Assembly (NCBI GenBank): GCA_944380515.1
Contig: CALWHT010000050.1
Span: forward strand, 23,124-87,123
Source: an uncultured Roseburia sp.
GTDB lineage: Bacteria; Bacillota; Clostridia; Lachnospirales; Lachnospiraceae
DNA length: 64,000 bases
Direction of reading: 5' to 3'
The stretch's first letter is position 1; each line of letters begins with the position of its first letter. The notes beneath the pieces were generated by a model. It worked only from the letters and a program-made list of their open reading frames with translations, ran no database searches and was not told where the DNA came from. Shown piece by piece: positions 37,010-45,940 of this stretch. The position numbers and the translations under genes are program-made.

Positions 37010-38743
37010 ATGGGATACAAAGAAAATTATGAGAGCTGGCTGAACAATCCTTATTTTGATGAGGATACGAGAAACGAGCTGAAGGGAATCGCCGGAAATG
37101 AGAAGGAGATTGAGGATCGGTTTTATATGGATCTCGAATTCGGTACGGCGGGTCTTCGCGGTGTCATCGGAGCCGGCACGAACCGCATGAACATTTACAC
37201 GGTGCGCAAGGCGACCCAGGGACTCGCCAATTACATTGCCAGCGTGAACGGACAGGACAGGGGCGTAGCTATCGCCTATGATTCCAGGAGAATGTCGCCG
37301 GAGTTTGCGGATGAAGCGGCGCTTTGTCTTGCGGCAAACGGCATTAAGGCCTATGTTTTTGAATCCTTACGTCCGACGCCGGAGCTTTCCTACGCGGTGC
37401 GTAAGCTGGGCTGCATTGCGGGCATTAATGTGACTGCCAGTCATAATCCGCCCGAGTATAACGGCTACAAGGTATATTGGGAGGACGGCGCGCAGATTAC
37501 GCCGCCGCACGATACAGGCATCATGGACGAGGTAAAGAAGGTGACGGATTACGCCGCGGTTAAGACCATGGCGCTTGAGGAAGCAAAGGCGGCCGGGCTT
37601 TATCAGACCATCGGTGCGGACATCGACGACGCCTATATTGCGGAGTTGAAAAAGCTTGTCCTTCATCAGGACTGTATCGATAAGGTCGGCGCGGAGCTTA
37701 AAATTGTCTATACACCGCTGCACGGCACGGGAAACATTCCGGTACGCCGCGTGCTTGCGGAGCTTGGTTTTAAGAATGTCTATGTAGTACCGGAGCAGGA
37801 GCTGCCCGACGGCAATTTCCCGACCGTAAGCTATCCGAATCCGGAGTCTGCGGAAGCGTTTGAACTGGGACTTGCTCTGGGCAGGAAGGTGGATGCCGAT
37901 TTGATTCTTGCCACCGACCCGGACGCGGACCGTCTCGGCGTTTATGTGAAGGATTCCAAAACCGGGGAGTATCACAGCCTTACGGGAAATATGTCCGGCT
38001 GTCTGATTGGCGATTATGTCATCGGTCAGAGAAAGGAACTGTTCGGACTTCCGAAGGACGGCGCGTTTATCCGCTCCATTGTTTCCACCAATATGGCGGA
38101 TGCCATTGCGGAACACTACGGAATTCAGCTTGTGGAGGTGCTGACCGGCTTTAAATTCATCGGGCAGAAGATGCTGGAATTTGAAAAGACCGGAAACGGA
38201 ACCTATCTCTTCGGAATGGAGGAAAGCTATGGCTGCCTGACCGGAACCTACGCGAGGGATAAGGATGCCGTTGTGGCTTCCATGACGCTGTGTGAGGCGG
38301 CGGCTTACTACAAGACGAAGAACATGACCCTGTGGGATGCGATGCTTGCGATGTACGAGAAGTACGGTTATTATAAGGACGACGTGACCTCCATCACCTT
38401 AAAGGGAATTGAGGGTCTGGCAAAGATCCAGGAAATCATGAATACGCTGCGTGAAAATGCTCCGGCCGAAATCGGCGGTTACCGGGTGACGGCCGTGCGT
38501 GATTACAAAAAAGATACCATTACCGATACCACGACCGGCGCGGTGAGTCCGACCGGGCTTCCGTCCTCCAACGTGCTCTACTATGAGATGACCGACGGAG
38601 CGTGGGTGTGCGTGAGACCTTCCGGCACCGAGCCGAAGGTGAAATTTTATCTCGGCGTGAAGGGAGACTCTTTAGAGGATGCGGACAACAAATCAAAGGA
38701 TTTGTCCGAAGCGGTGCACGCCATGATAGACAAAATGTTGTAA
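37010..38743 (+). CDS. Phosphoglucomutase/phosphomannomutase
   Basis: This alpha-D-phosphohexomutase of 577 residues interconverts hexose-1- and hexose-6-phosphates, linking glycogen and wall precursors to glycolysis. I choose ATG 37010, eight bases after GGGAGGAG. The phosphoserine loop is VTASHNPPEYNGYKVYW, the metal loop is DPDADRLG and the phosphate-binding C-terminus is RPSGTEPKVKFYLG. FGTAGLRGVIG near residue 45 is the family start. It resembles PgcA of Bacillus; glgC, glgD and malQ in this window share its substrates. Confidence 0.93.
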   Translation: MGYKENYESWLNNPYFDEDTRNELKGIAGNEKEIEDRFYMDLEFGTAGLRGVIGAGTNRMNIYTVRKATQGLANYIASVNGQDRGVAIAYDSRRMSPEFADEAALCLAANGIKAYVFESLRPTPELSYAVRKLGCIAGINVTASHNPPEYNGYKVYWEDGAQITPPHDTGIMDEVKKVTDYAAVKTMALEEAKAAGLYQTIGADIDDAYIAELKKLVLHQDCIDKVGAELKIVYTPLHGTGNIPVRRVLAELGFKNVYVVPEQELPDGNFPTVSYPNPESAEAFELGLALGRKVDADLILATDPDADRLGVYVKDSKTGEYHSLTGNMSGCLIGDYVIGQRKELFGLPKDGAFIRSIVSTNMADAIAEHYGIQLVEVLTGFKFIGQKMLEFEKTGNGTYLFGMEESYGCLTGTYARDKDAVVASMTLCEAAAYYKTKNMTLWDAMLAMYEKYGYYKDDVTSITLKGIEGLAKIQEIMNTLRENAPAEIGGYRVTAVRDYKKDTITDTTTGAVSPTGLPSSNVLYYEMTDGAWVCVRPSGTEPKVKFYLGVKGDSLEDADNKSKDLSEAVHAMIDKML

Positions 38744-38770
38744 GAAAAATTCTTTTTGCAGTTTCTTTGG

Positions 38771-38797
38771 AAAAATCCCCGGAAATCGGGGATTTTT
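38771..38797 (+). terminator. Terminator after the phosphohexomutase gene
   Basis: AAAAATCCCCG pairs with CGGGGATTTTT around a 5-nt loop (38771-38797). Confidence 0.9.
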
Positions 38798-38798
38798 C

Positions 38799-38827
38799 TT
38801 GACAACAGGGATAAAAACAAGTATAAA
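38799..38827 (+). promoter_or_regulatory. hup promoter
   Basis: TTGACA (38799-38804), a 17-nt spacer and TATAAA (38822-38827) begin one base after the preceding terminator. Confidence 0.75.
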
Positions 38828-38900
38828 TAATGAAGTAGGTATTTTGAAGAAAACCTCGACATTAAATTTACTGTGAAAATCCAGAGGAGGAATTTTTAAC

Positions 38901-39176
38901 ATGAACAAAGCAGAATTAGTTGCAGCAATGGCTGAAAAAACGGAATTGAGCAAAAAGGATGCGGAAGCAGCATTAAAAGCATTCACGGATGTTGTTGCAG
39001 AGGAATTAAAAAAAGGTGAGAAGGTTCAGTTAGTTGGATTCGGAACATTCGAAGTATCCGAGAGAGCAGAGAGAACGGGAAGAAATCCGCAGAGCGGAAA
39101 AGAGATGGTAATCCCGGCTTCCAAGGCTCCGAAGTTCAAAGCAGGAAAAGCTTTAAAGGATATGATTAACGCATAA
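38901..39176 (+). CDS. hup: HU-family DNA-binding protein
   Basis: HU bends and compacts DNA. The 91-residue protein starts [20 protein letters not shown] and has the arm signature [21 protein letters not shown] followed by [23 protein letters not shown] lies eight to ten bases before the ATG. It has its own strong promoter and terminator and begins the conserved run to rqcP and yabP. Confidence 0.96.
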   Translation: MNKAELVAAMAEKTELSKKDAEAALKAFTDVVAEELKKGEKVQLVGFGTFEVSERAERTGRNPQSGKEMVIPASKAPKFKAGKALKDMINA

Positions 39177-39193
39177 TTGACGAAGAGTTTACG

Positions 39194-39227
39194 CGGGCGG
39201 GTTCCGGCAAGGGAGCCCGCCCGTTTT
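39194..39227 (+). terminator. Terminator after hup
   Basis: CGGGCGGG (39194-39201) pairs with CCCGCCCG (39216-39223), followed by TTTT. Confidence 0.8.
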
Positions 39228-39288
39228 GTACGTGCGCTGTGCGGCAGAAGCTGAAACGGCAGAAATGAAAAACAGGGGGAAATGTAAA

Positions 39289-39531
39289 ATGAGATTGGAT
39301 AAATTTTTAAAGGTATCGCGCCTGATTAAGCGGCGGACGGTTGCCAACGAGGCATGCGACGCGGGACGAGTGACTGTAAACGGCAGGCCCGCAAAGGCTT
39401 CGGCGAATGTGAAGGTCGGCGATATTATTGAAATCGCCTTCGGGACAAAGGCTGTGAAGGTAAGAGTTCTTGCGCTTATGGATACCACAAAAAAGGAACA
39501 GGCAAAAGATTTATTTGAATATATAGCATAA
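39289..39531 (+). CDS. rqcP: S4-domain RNA-binding protein RqcP (YabO)
   Basis: RqcP/YabO acts with RqcH on stalled 50S subunits in ribosome quality control. I choose ATG 39289 (MRLDKFLKVSR) because AGGGGGA is just upstream; this gives the usual 80 residues. The S4 fold is clear: MRLDKFLKVSRLIKRRTVANEAC and GRVTVNGRPAKASANVKVGD. The gene sits between hup and yabP as in many Firmicutes. Confidence 0.93.
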   Translation: MRLDKFLKVSRLIKRRTVANEACDAGRVTVNGRPAKASANVKVGDIIEIAFGTKAVKVRVLALMDTTKKEQAKDLFEYIA

Positions 39532-39539
39532 AAAGGGAC

Positions 39540-39585
39540 ACCTCCTAATATATTTAGAAACAGCTATCAATGGCAGTTAGGAGGT
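39540..39585 (+). promoter_or_regulatory. Inverted repeat masking the yabP ribosome site
   Basis: ACCTCCTAA (39540-39548) is the exact complement of TTAGGAGGT (39577-39585), which contains the AGGAGG of yabP. The 28-nt loop is AT-rich. Folding would hide the ribosome site. Confidence 0.55.
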
Positions 39586-39593
39586 TTTGGGTG

Positions 39594-39884
39594 ATGGATG
39601 ACAGAAACGGCAGTACGGCGAAAGCCCACAAGGTTCTTTTGGCGAACCGCACAAGCGGGGCATTTTCGGGAGTTGTGGATGTGCTTTCCTTTGATGTGGC
39701 GGAAATTCTTCTGGAAACGGAGCTTGGCATGCTTCTGATTAAGGGACATGACCTTCATGTGAACAGGCTGACGCTGGAGAAGGGGGAAATCGACATCGAG
39801 GGGCGCATTGACTCCCTGACATATTCGGACGTAAAGGGTGCGGGAAAACAGGCGGAATCATTTTTCGGAAGGCTGTTTAAATAA
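39594..39884 (+). CDS. yabP: Sporulation protein YabP
   Basis: YabP is needed, with YabQ, for spore cortex formation. The product has 96 residues from ATG 39594 (or one more from GTG 39591). Family features include AHKVLLANRTSGAFSGVVDV, a Phe-Asp core SFDVAEILLETELG and LLIKGHDLHVNRLTLEKGEIDIEGRIDSLTY. The stop overlaps the first base of yabQ. The ribosome site is potentially masked by the upstream inverted repeat. Confidence 0.92.
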   Translation: MDDRNGSTAKAHKVLLANRTSGAFSGVVDVLSFDVAEILLETELGMLLIKGHDLHVNRLTLEKGEIDIEGRIDSLTYSDVKGAGKQAESFFGRLFK

Positions 39885-40360
39885 TGACGTCCATTTTGGC
39901 GGAAATTCCGACAGTCAGCGAAACCATCAGTCAGCAGGCGGTATTTTTGGGCATTTCCATACTGCTTGGCGCGCTGCTGTTTTTTCTGTACGACATCCTG
40001 CGCATCTTTCGGAGAATCGTCCCGCATGGAAATATCTGGATTGGTGTGGAGGATTTTATTTACTGGATGGCCTGCACGGCGGCTGTGTTCGTCATGCTGT
40101 ATCAGGAAAACGACGGGATGGTCCGGGGGTTTGCCATCGGCGGCATCGTTCTTGGAATGGCGGTCTATTACGCCCTGCTCAGCCGTTTTGTCATCCGTAT
40201 CAACGTACTGGTGCTTAAGACAATACTTGGCTTCCTGGGAAAAATTCTTGGCTTTTTGTTCCGGCCCCTGTGGAAAATCTGGAAAAAAGTATGGGCATTT
40301 TTCAGAAAACAATTGAAAAAAATCTTAAGAGCGGTTAAAATGGGCTTATGTAAACTTTAG
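39884..40360 (+). CDS. yabQ: Sporulation membrane protein YabQ
   Basis: YabQ is a membrane protein required for cortex formation. The 158-residue product has about four membrane segments (about 18-40, 55-72, 81-101 and 108-128) and a basic, Lys/Trp-rich tail (RPLWKIWKKVWAFFRKQLKK). The gene overlaps yabP by one base and is followed 25 bases later by divIC. The YDILRIFRR motif after the first membrane segment is typical. Confidence 0.9.
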   Translation: MTSILAEIPTVSETISQQAVFLGISILLGALLFFLYDILRIFRRIVPHGNIWIGVEDFIYWMACTAAVFVMLYQENDGMVRGFAIGGIVLGMAVYYALLSRFVIRINVLVLKTILGFLGKILGFLFRPLWKIWKKVWAFFRKQLKKILRAVKMGLCKL

Positions 40361-40385
40361 CCCGACAGAGGGGGGAGGGACGGAT

Positions 40386-40688
40386 ATGGCAGGTACAAGA
40401 CGTCGGAGAAAAAAGAATAACCGAACCGGAAAGTTTTATATAGGTATGATTGTCCTTGCGTTTGTAGCGGTAATGTCCGTTCAGATTGTGAAGGTCTATC
40501 AGAAGGACCAGGAGTACATAAGCAGACAGGAGGAGCTTGTGCAGCAGCTCGAGGACGAGAGTGAGCGTGCCGAGGATTTAAAGGAGTACGAGGCGTATAC
40601 AAAGTCGCAGCAGTATGTGGAGGATACCGCCAAAAGTAAGCTGGGACTGGCCTATGATAACGAAATCATATTTAAAGAACAGGATTGA
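40386..40688 (+). CDS. divIC: Septum formation initiator DivIC/FtsB
   Basis: DivIC joins FtsL and DivIB at the division septum. The 100-residue protein has a basic cytoplasmic start (TRRRRKKNNR), one membrane segment at about 18-35 and an extracellular coiled coil (RQEELVQQLEDESERAEDLKEYEAY), then the conserved YVEDTAKSKLGLAYDNEIIF end. It closes the yab run; a terminator follows. Confidence 0.92.
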   Translation: MAGTRRRRKKNNRTGKFYIGMIVLAFVAVMSVQIVKVYQKDQEYISRQEELVQQLEDESERAEDLKEYEAYTKSQQYVEDTAKSKLGLAYDNEIIFKEQD

Positions 40689-40700
40689 GTATAGAGGGAC

Positions 40701-40745
40701 AAAAATGCAGGTGTCTTATCGGAAGATAGGATACCTGCATTTTTG
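40701..40745. terminator. Bidirectional terminator, divIC / aldo-keto reductase
   Basis: AAAAATGCAGGT (40701-40712) pairs with ACCTGCATTTTT (40733-40744), with an inner TCTTATC/GATAGGA helix. It serves both converging genes. Confidence 0.88.
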
Positions 40746-40792
40746 CGTTTAAAAGTGTTTCCCGGGTCGGTAAAATGTGACCGATGAAAAAA

Positions 40793-41782
40793 TCAGCCGA
40801 CAATATCGTCGATTTTCTGCAGCTCCTGCGCAGTGAAATCGGTGTGTCCAAGGATGCTTAAGTTTTCCGTAATCTGTTCCGGTTTAGATGCGCCGATTAA
40901 TACGCTTGTCACTTTTTTGTCCTTTAAGACCCAGCTTAAGGCCATGCCGGCAAGCGTTTGCCCTCGTTTGGCCGCAAGTTCATTTAAAGCATGAAGCTGT
41001 GAAAGACGCCCGGGAGTCAGCGAGGACTCGTTTAAGAAACGGCCGTCTTTTGCTATGCGGCTGTCTGAAGGGATTCCGTTTAAATAACGGTCGGTCAGCA
41101 GGCCCTGTGCCAGCGGGGAAAATGCGATGATGCCCTTTTTAAGCTCGCAGGAGGCATCCTTCAGCCCGTTTTCCTCGATGCCCCGGTCAAGAATGGAATA
41201 GCGGTTCTGGTTAATGATGAAGGGGCAGCGAAGGTCGTTTAAGAGGGCTGCGGCTTTCTTAAGGGTCGGACCGTCATAGTTGGAGAGGCCGACATAAAGT
41301 GCCTTACCGCTCTTGACGATAGAGGCTAAGGCACCCATGGTCTCCTCAAGCGGAGTTTCCGGATCCATGCGGTGATGGTAGAAAATATCGACATATTCCA
41401 GCCCAAGCCGCTTTAAGCTCTGGTCTAAGCTTGCGATCAGATATTTGCGGCTGCCCCAGTTTCCATAAGGGCCTTCCCACATATCGTAGCCTGCCTTCGT
41501 GCTGATGATAAGCTCGTCCCGGTAGGGGTGAAGGTCATCCCTTAAGATTTGTCCGAAGTTGCGCTCCGCGCTTCCTGGCGCGGGCCCGTAGTTGTTGGCC
41601 AGGTCAAAATGTGTGATGCCGTGGTCGAAGGCGGTTCGGCACATCGCCTTCATGTTGTCGTAATTTCCGGTATCTCCGAAGTTGTGCCAAAGTCCGAGAG
41701 AGACTGCGGGGAGCTTTAGGCCGCTCGCGCCGCAGCGGTTGTACTGCATGGTCTCATAGCGGGTATCTGCTGCCTGATACAT
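40793..41782 (-). CDS. Aldo/keto reductase (YghZ-like)
   Basis: This 329-residue TIM-barrel oxidoreductase should use NADPH to reduce aldehydes; the closest type I recognise is the YghZ/L-glyceraldehyde-3-phosphate reductase group. The catalytic tetrad is visible: Asp and Tyr in FDLANNYG, Lys in IISTKAGYDMW and His in DIFYHHRMD. The NADP-binding end is SVLIGASKPEQITENL. AGGAGG precedes the ATG. It interrupts, on the opposite strand, the otherwise conserved divIC-spoIIE order. Confidence 0.9.
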   Translation of the reverse strand: MYQAADTRYETMQYNRCGASGLKLPAVSLGLWHNFGDTGNYDNMKAMCRTAFDHGITHFDLANNYGPAPGSAERNFGQILRDDLHPYRDELIISTKAGYDMWEGPYGNWGSRKYLIASLDQSLKRLGLEYVDIFYHHRMDPETPLEETMGALASIVKSGKALYVGLSNYDGPTLKKAAALLNDLRCPFIINQNRYSILDRGIEENGLKDASCELKKGIIAFSPLAQGLLTDRYLNGIPSDSRIAKDGRFLNESSLTPGRLSQLHALNELAAKRGQTLAGMALSWVLKDKKVTSVLIGASKPEQITENLSILGHTDFTAQELQKIDDIVG

Positions 41783-41922
41783 GGTAAAAACCTCCTGGTG
41801 AAAAATTCTGTTTGCAACATTGTAACATACGCAGCGGGAATTGGAATACGTGAAGCGAAGAAAAGGTTCTTAAAATGGCTCAATGCTTTCTAATTCCCTC
41901 GAAAAGACATGGAAAAAGGGAT

Positions 41923-41989
41923 TTTGGCGAAAAGTTTTTTTTCTGAGGTCGTTCCTTTGACAAACATTTTTAAAACCGGCTCCTATAAT
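41923..41989 (+). promoter_or_regulatory. Spo0A-type promoter of spoIIE
   Basis: A perfect TTGACA (41957-41962) and a perfect TATAAT (41984-41989) are 21 bases apart, the unusual spacing known for Spo0A-driven promoters. TTTGGCGAAA (41923-41932) matches the 0A box TTTGTCRAAA at nine of ten, and the reverse complement of 41955-41964, TTTGTCAAAG, also at nine of ten, overlapping the -35. The rest of the 296-base gap is the spoIIE leader and a weak minus-strand TACAAT (41819-41824) for the reductase. Confidence 0.7.
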
Positions 41990-42078
41990 TAGATGCACTG
42001 ACCCGGCAGGAGACTTTGCCATCGGGACAAAACCGGCCGGGAAGGCAAAATCTAAATAGAGAAGGCAGGAGAGAAGTC

Positions 42079-43920
42079 ATGAAAAAAGCAGATGCAAAAC
42101 AAATGATGCTCGGAGTGTTGGGGAGTCTGGTCTGCGGGGGAAGCGTTTTAGGATGCTATCCGCTGGTGCCGGCATATTTTGCGGCGCTCTATCTGGAGCA
42201 TATGAACGGTATGATACTGTTGGGATTTATGTACATAGGAATGGCGTTTTTTATGCCGCTGACAGCGGCGGTGAAATACGGTGTCGCGCTGCTTGTGATT
42301 GCGGGCGCAATCCGTCTGGTGGAATGGGCCAACGAGGGCTGCCCCGCGTTTCTGGCGGGAATTTTGGCGGCGCTCTCCACCATGATATTGTCCTTTTGCG
42401 GGGGGCTGCTGGAGTGGAAAAATCAGCCCGAGGCTGCCGCCGTCTTTTTAGAAGGAATTTTTATCTTCGGGGCGGTGATTTTGCTGAGCAGGGCGCTGCA
42501 TGCCGTCATGGAGTGGAAGCCGAAGGAAAAGCAGCCGGTCGAACGGACGGAGACCGGCAACGGAGAGCGCCTGATGAATTATGCGGAATCCTTCCAGGGG
42601 CTTTCCCGGATTTTTCATACCATGAGCGTGAAAAAGGAAAGCTATACGGCGGAGGAGCTGGGGCAGGTGCAGAATGAACTGACGGGAAAAATCTGTGCCT
42701 CCTGCGAGTCCTGCGCCGTCTGCTGGGAAAGGGATTCCACACCGCTTTACGGTATTTTGTCCTCGATGATTTCCTCGATTTGGCATGTCGGGGAGCCGGG
42801 AAAGGAAAACGAGGAGCAGTTAAGCCGTTACTGTGCCAGAAGCAGGGATATGGTGGAGGAGGCTGTGCGGGTCTTTGAACGCGTCAATTTAAACCGCGCC
42901 TGGTATAACCGGCTGTTGGAAAACCGGGAGGTGATTGCAGAGCAGCTTGACGCCATGGCGTACATTATGCAGGACTGCGCCCGGGAGGAACGGGTGCTTG
43001 ATACGCAGGAGCGGCGGGCGCTCGCGGAAATAAGGTACCGTGCCAGGGAGTACGGGATTGTCATTGAGGAAATGCATCTGATTGAAACGCTGGACGGGCG
43101 GCTGAAGCTGGAGGTGACGCTTAAAAGCAGGCTGGGCGGCTGCATTTCCATGAAAACCTTCCTTGCGGCGGCGGGACATGCCCTGGGAAAAAAGCTGCGT
43201 ATGACGGCGGATTCCAAAACCTTCATTTCCAGGGAGCCGGCTCCCTTTGTCCTGTATGAGGACACGGTTTACCGGAATGTACAGGGCATCGCCCGCATGA
43301 CAAAGGACGGGGCGGGGATTTCCGGGGATAACTTTTCCTTTCTGGAGCTGGAGCGCGGCGAACTGCTGCTGGGGCTTTCCGACGGCATGGGTTCCGGGAG
43401 CATGGCATGCAAGGAGAGCGAGATGGTACTGGATTTGGTGGAGCGCTTCATGGAAGCCGGTTTTTCGGTCGAGACGGCAATCCGCATGATGAATTCCGCG
43501 ATGGTGATGAAGGGGGAGGACGACCTTTATTCCACGGTGGATCTGTGCAAAATCAATCTGTATACCGGGAAGGCCTGTCTGTATAAAATCGGTGCGTCGG
43601 CGACCTTTATCAAGCGGGAGGATGAGGTGGAGTGCATCACCTCGTCTTCCCTCCCGGTGGGCGCCAAAGCGCAGATTGAGATAGAAACCAGTGAGACCGT
43701 GCTCAAAAACGGCGATTTTGTTGTCATGGTTACCGATGGTGTGTTAGAATATTTACATGTTCCCAAACCGGAGGAAACAATGCAGGAAATCATAGAGAGC
43801 ATCCAGACCAATAACCCGGGTATTCTTGCCAAACGGATTATGGAGCGGGTGATGCTGTTTACGGGAGGAAAAGCGAGAGATGATATGACCGTGCTTGCGG
43901 CCTGCATCTGGGAGAAGTAG
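42079..43920 (+). CDS. spoIIE: Stage II sporulation protein E phosphatase
   Basis: SpoIIE dephosphorylates SpoIIAA to release SigF in the forespore. I choose ATG 42079 (MKKADAKQMM) after GGAG, giving 613 residues against ~827 in Bacillus. The N-terminus holds about six membrane segments (residues 10-160) instead of ten. A cytoplasmic middle region with a Cys cluster (CASCESCAVCW) precedes the PP2C domain (about 390-612), whose metal-binding motifs are GDNFSF, LLLGLSDGMGSG, MVTDGVLEY and ARDDMTVLAA. The next gene tilS starts one base after its stop. Confidence 0.93.
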   Translation: MKKADAKQMMLGVLGSLVCGGSVLGCYPLVPAYFAALYLEHMNGMILLGFMYIGMAFFMPLTAAVKYGVALLVIAGAIRLVEWANEGCPAFLAGILAALSTMILSFCGGLLEWKNQPEAAAVFLEGIFIFGAVILLSRALHAVMEWKPKEKQPVERTETGNGERLMNYAESFQGLSRIFHTMSVKKESYTAEELGQVQNELTGKICASCESCAVCWERDSTPLYGILSSMISSIWHVGEPGKENEEQLSRYCARSRDMVEEAVRVFERVNLNRAWYNRLLENREVIAEQLDAMAYIMQDCAREERVLDTQERRALAEIRYRAREYGIVIEEMHLIETLDGRLKLEVTLKSRLGGCISMKTFLAAAGHALGKKLRMTADSKTFISREPAPFVLYEDTVYRNVQGIARMTKDGAGISGDNFSFLELERGELLLGLSDGMGSGSMACKESEMVLDLVERFMEAGFSVETAIRMMNSAMVMKGEDDLYSTVDLCKINLYTGKACLYKIGASATFIKREDEVECITSSSLPVGAKAQIEIETSETVLKNGDFVVMVTDGVLEYLHVPKPEETMQEIIESIQTNNPGILAKRIMERVMLFTGGKARDDMTVLAACIWEK

Positions 43921-45408
43921 ATGACGGATGAAGTATTAAAATGGATCAGACAGGAAAAACTTATCGAGAGGGGAGATACCGTGCTTGCGGGGGTTTCCGG
44001 CGGGGCGGATTCGGTGTGTCTGCTGCTGGTGCTAAGGAAGCTGCGGCAGGAAATCGGTTTTACGCTCTCGGCGGTGCATGTGGAGCACGGGATCCGCGGG
44101 GAGGAGAGCCGTGCGGACGAGGCGTTTACCGGGCAGCTCTGCGCCGGGCTTTCCGTGCCGCTGCGGACGTTTCGCGTGGATGTGCCGGGCTTTGCGGATC
44201 TAAACGGGCTCGGGCTCGAGGAGGCGGCAAGGACAATGCGCTATGATTGCTTCCGGAAAGCGGCAGAGGAAGCGCGGCAGTCCTCCGGGCGGGTAAGAGT
44301 CGCACTCGCGCACCACGCCGATGATAATGCGGAGACGGTTCTTTTTCGGATGATACGCGGCAGCGGGCTGGACGGACTTTGCGGTATGCGCCCGAAGCGG
44401 CGGCTCATGGAGGGGGCGGATGTGATCCGTCCGCTGCTTGTGGTATCGAGGGCGGATATTGAGGCGTATTTGAAAGAAAATGCAAGAGAATACCGGACCG
44501 ACCGCACGAATTTTGATATGGAATACAGCAGGAACCGCCTGCGCCGCGCGGTTTTGCCGGAGCTTGAGAAAATCAACCGGCAGGCAGTTTTACACATCAA
44601 TCAATGTGCCGGTTATCTGTGCCGGCTGGCGGATTACATGGAGGAGAAAACCGGGGAAGCGTTTGCGGACTGCTGCATGCAGAGGGAAGACGGCTGCTGT
44701 ATCGGGATGGAACGCTTTTTTACATATCCGGAGCTGATCCAGACGGAGATTGTGCACCGCGCGCTTACGGAGCTGTCGGGCGGAGGCAGGGATGTCGGGC
44801 GCGTGCATGTGGAGGCGGTCATGAAGCTGTTCGGGCAGCAGGTCGGACGAAGCGTAATGCTTGCGCACGGGATAACGGCAAAACGGACCTACGGGGGAGT
44901 CGTGCTGCGGCGCGCGGAGGAAATGCTGTCAGCACGGCAACTTGCCGGGCAACTTGCCGGGCAGGACGCTCTTGAAAATCAGGTGTTTTTTGTCGGGGAA
45001 GAGGAACGCAGGCGGCTGGAGGCGGGAGAGTCGGTCGCGGTCAGGCTGCCCGGCGCTTCCCTGTACCTGAGAATTTTGCCAAATAATCGGCAAAATAGCA
45101 AAATTCAAAAAAAGAAGTATACGAAATGGCTGAATTATGATAAGATAAAATGTGATTTGCAGATTCGAAAACGTGCGTCGGGAGATTATCTGACCGTGGA
45201 CGAAGCCGGCCACAGAAAAAAGCTCAAAGACTATTTTATCAATGAGAAGGTGCCGCAGGAACTGCGGGACAAAGTCTGGCTTTTGGCGGAGCAGTCACAT
45301 ATTGTATGGGTGATTGGCGGACGTATCAGCGCCGCTTATAAGGTCACAAACGATACAAAACGCATTTTGGAAGTACGGGCAGACGGAGGAAATTACCTTG
45401 AAGATTAA
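43921..45408 (+). CDS. tilS: tRNA(Ile)-lysidine synthetase
   Basis: TilS converts C34 of the CAU anticodon to lysidine so that tRNA-Ile2 reads AUA. The 495-residue protein has the PP-loop VSGGADSVCLL (residues 25-35), AVHVEHGIRGEES and the downstream HHADDNAETVLFR. The C-terminal domains include LKDYFINEKVPQ. A 12-bp tandem duplication encodes LAGQLAGQ near residue 341. It follows spoIIE directly and overlaps hpt by 11 bases, so the three are coupled. Confidence 0.94.
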   Translation: MTDEVLKWIRQEKLIERGDTVLAGVSGGADSVCLLLVLRKLRQEIGFTLSAVHVEHGIRGEESRADEAFTGQLCAGLSVPLRTFRVDVPGFADLNGLGLEEAARTMRYDCFRKAAEEARQSSGRVRVALAHHADDNAETVLFRMIRGSGLDGLCGMRPKRRLMEGADVIRPLLVVSRADIEAYLKENAREYRTDRTNFDMEYSRNRLRRAVLPELEKINRQAVLHINQCAGYLCRLADYMEEKTGEAFADCCMQREDGCCIGMERFFTYPELIQTEIVHRALTELSGGGRDVGRVHVEAVMKLFGQQVGRSVMLAHGITAKRTYGGVVLRRAEEMLSARQLAGQLAGQDALENQVFFVGEEERRRLEAGESVAVRLPGASLYLRILPNNRQNSKIQKKKYTKWLNYDKIKCDLQIRKRASGDYLTVDEAGHRKKLKDYFINEKVPQELRDKVWLLAEQSHIVWVIGGRISAAYKVTNDTKRILEVRADGGNYLED

Positions 45409-45928
45409 AAAGATCAATGTGCATATTTCGGAAGAAGAAATTGAAAAGCGGGTGAGGGAGCTTGGCGCGGAAATCAGCGCGGCTTACGGCAGCGAATCGG
45501 TCTGCCTGATCTGTATTTTGAAGGGCTCTGCATTTTTTACCTGCGAGCTTGCAAAGCGGATTACTTCTCCGGTAGAAATTGAATTTATGTCGGTGTCAAG
45601 CTATGGCGCCGGAACCTCCTCAAGCGGGGTGGTAAAAATAGTCCAGGATCTCTCGACGAGTATCGAGGGCAAGAATGTGCTTGTGATTGAGGACATCATT
45701 GATTCCGGAAGGACGCTCAGTTACCTTTTGCAGAATTTGAAAACAAGAAATCCAAAGAGCATCAGGCTATGTACGCTGCTGGATAAGCCGGAGCGCCGCG
45801 TTGTGGATGTGAAGGTCGATTATGTGGGCTTTGAGATCCCTGACGAATTTGTCGTGGGCTACGGGCTGGATTACAATCAGCACTACCGGAACCTGCCGTA
45901 CATTGGATTTGTAGAGATAGAGGAATAA
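45398..45928 (+). CDS. hpt: Hypoxanthine phosphoribosyltransferase
   Basis: It salvages hypoxanthine and guanine with PRPP. I choose TTG 45398 (MKIKKINVHIS), seven bases after GGAGGA, giving 176 residues; the longer reading runs back inside tilS. The PRPP loop is VLVIEDIIDSGRTLSYLL, with the base-binding region KPERRVVDVKVDYVGFEIPDEFVVGYGLDY. The order tilS-hpt-ftsH is standard in Firmicutes. Confidence 0.94.
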   Translation: MKIKKINVHISEEEIEKRVRELGAEISAAYGSESVCLICILKGSAFFTCELAKRITSPVEIEFMSVSSYGAGTSSSGVVKIVQDLSTSIEGKNVLVIEDIIDSGRTLSYLLQNLKTRNPKSIRLCTLLDKPERRVVDVKVDYVGFEIPDEFVVGYGLDYNQHYRNLPYIGFVEIEE

Positions 45929-45940
45929 AGGAGAAGCAGA

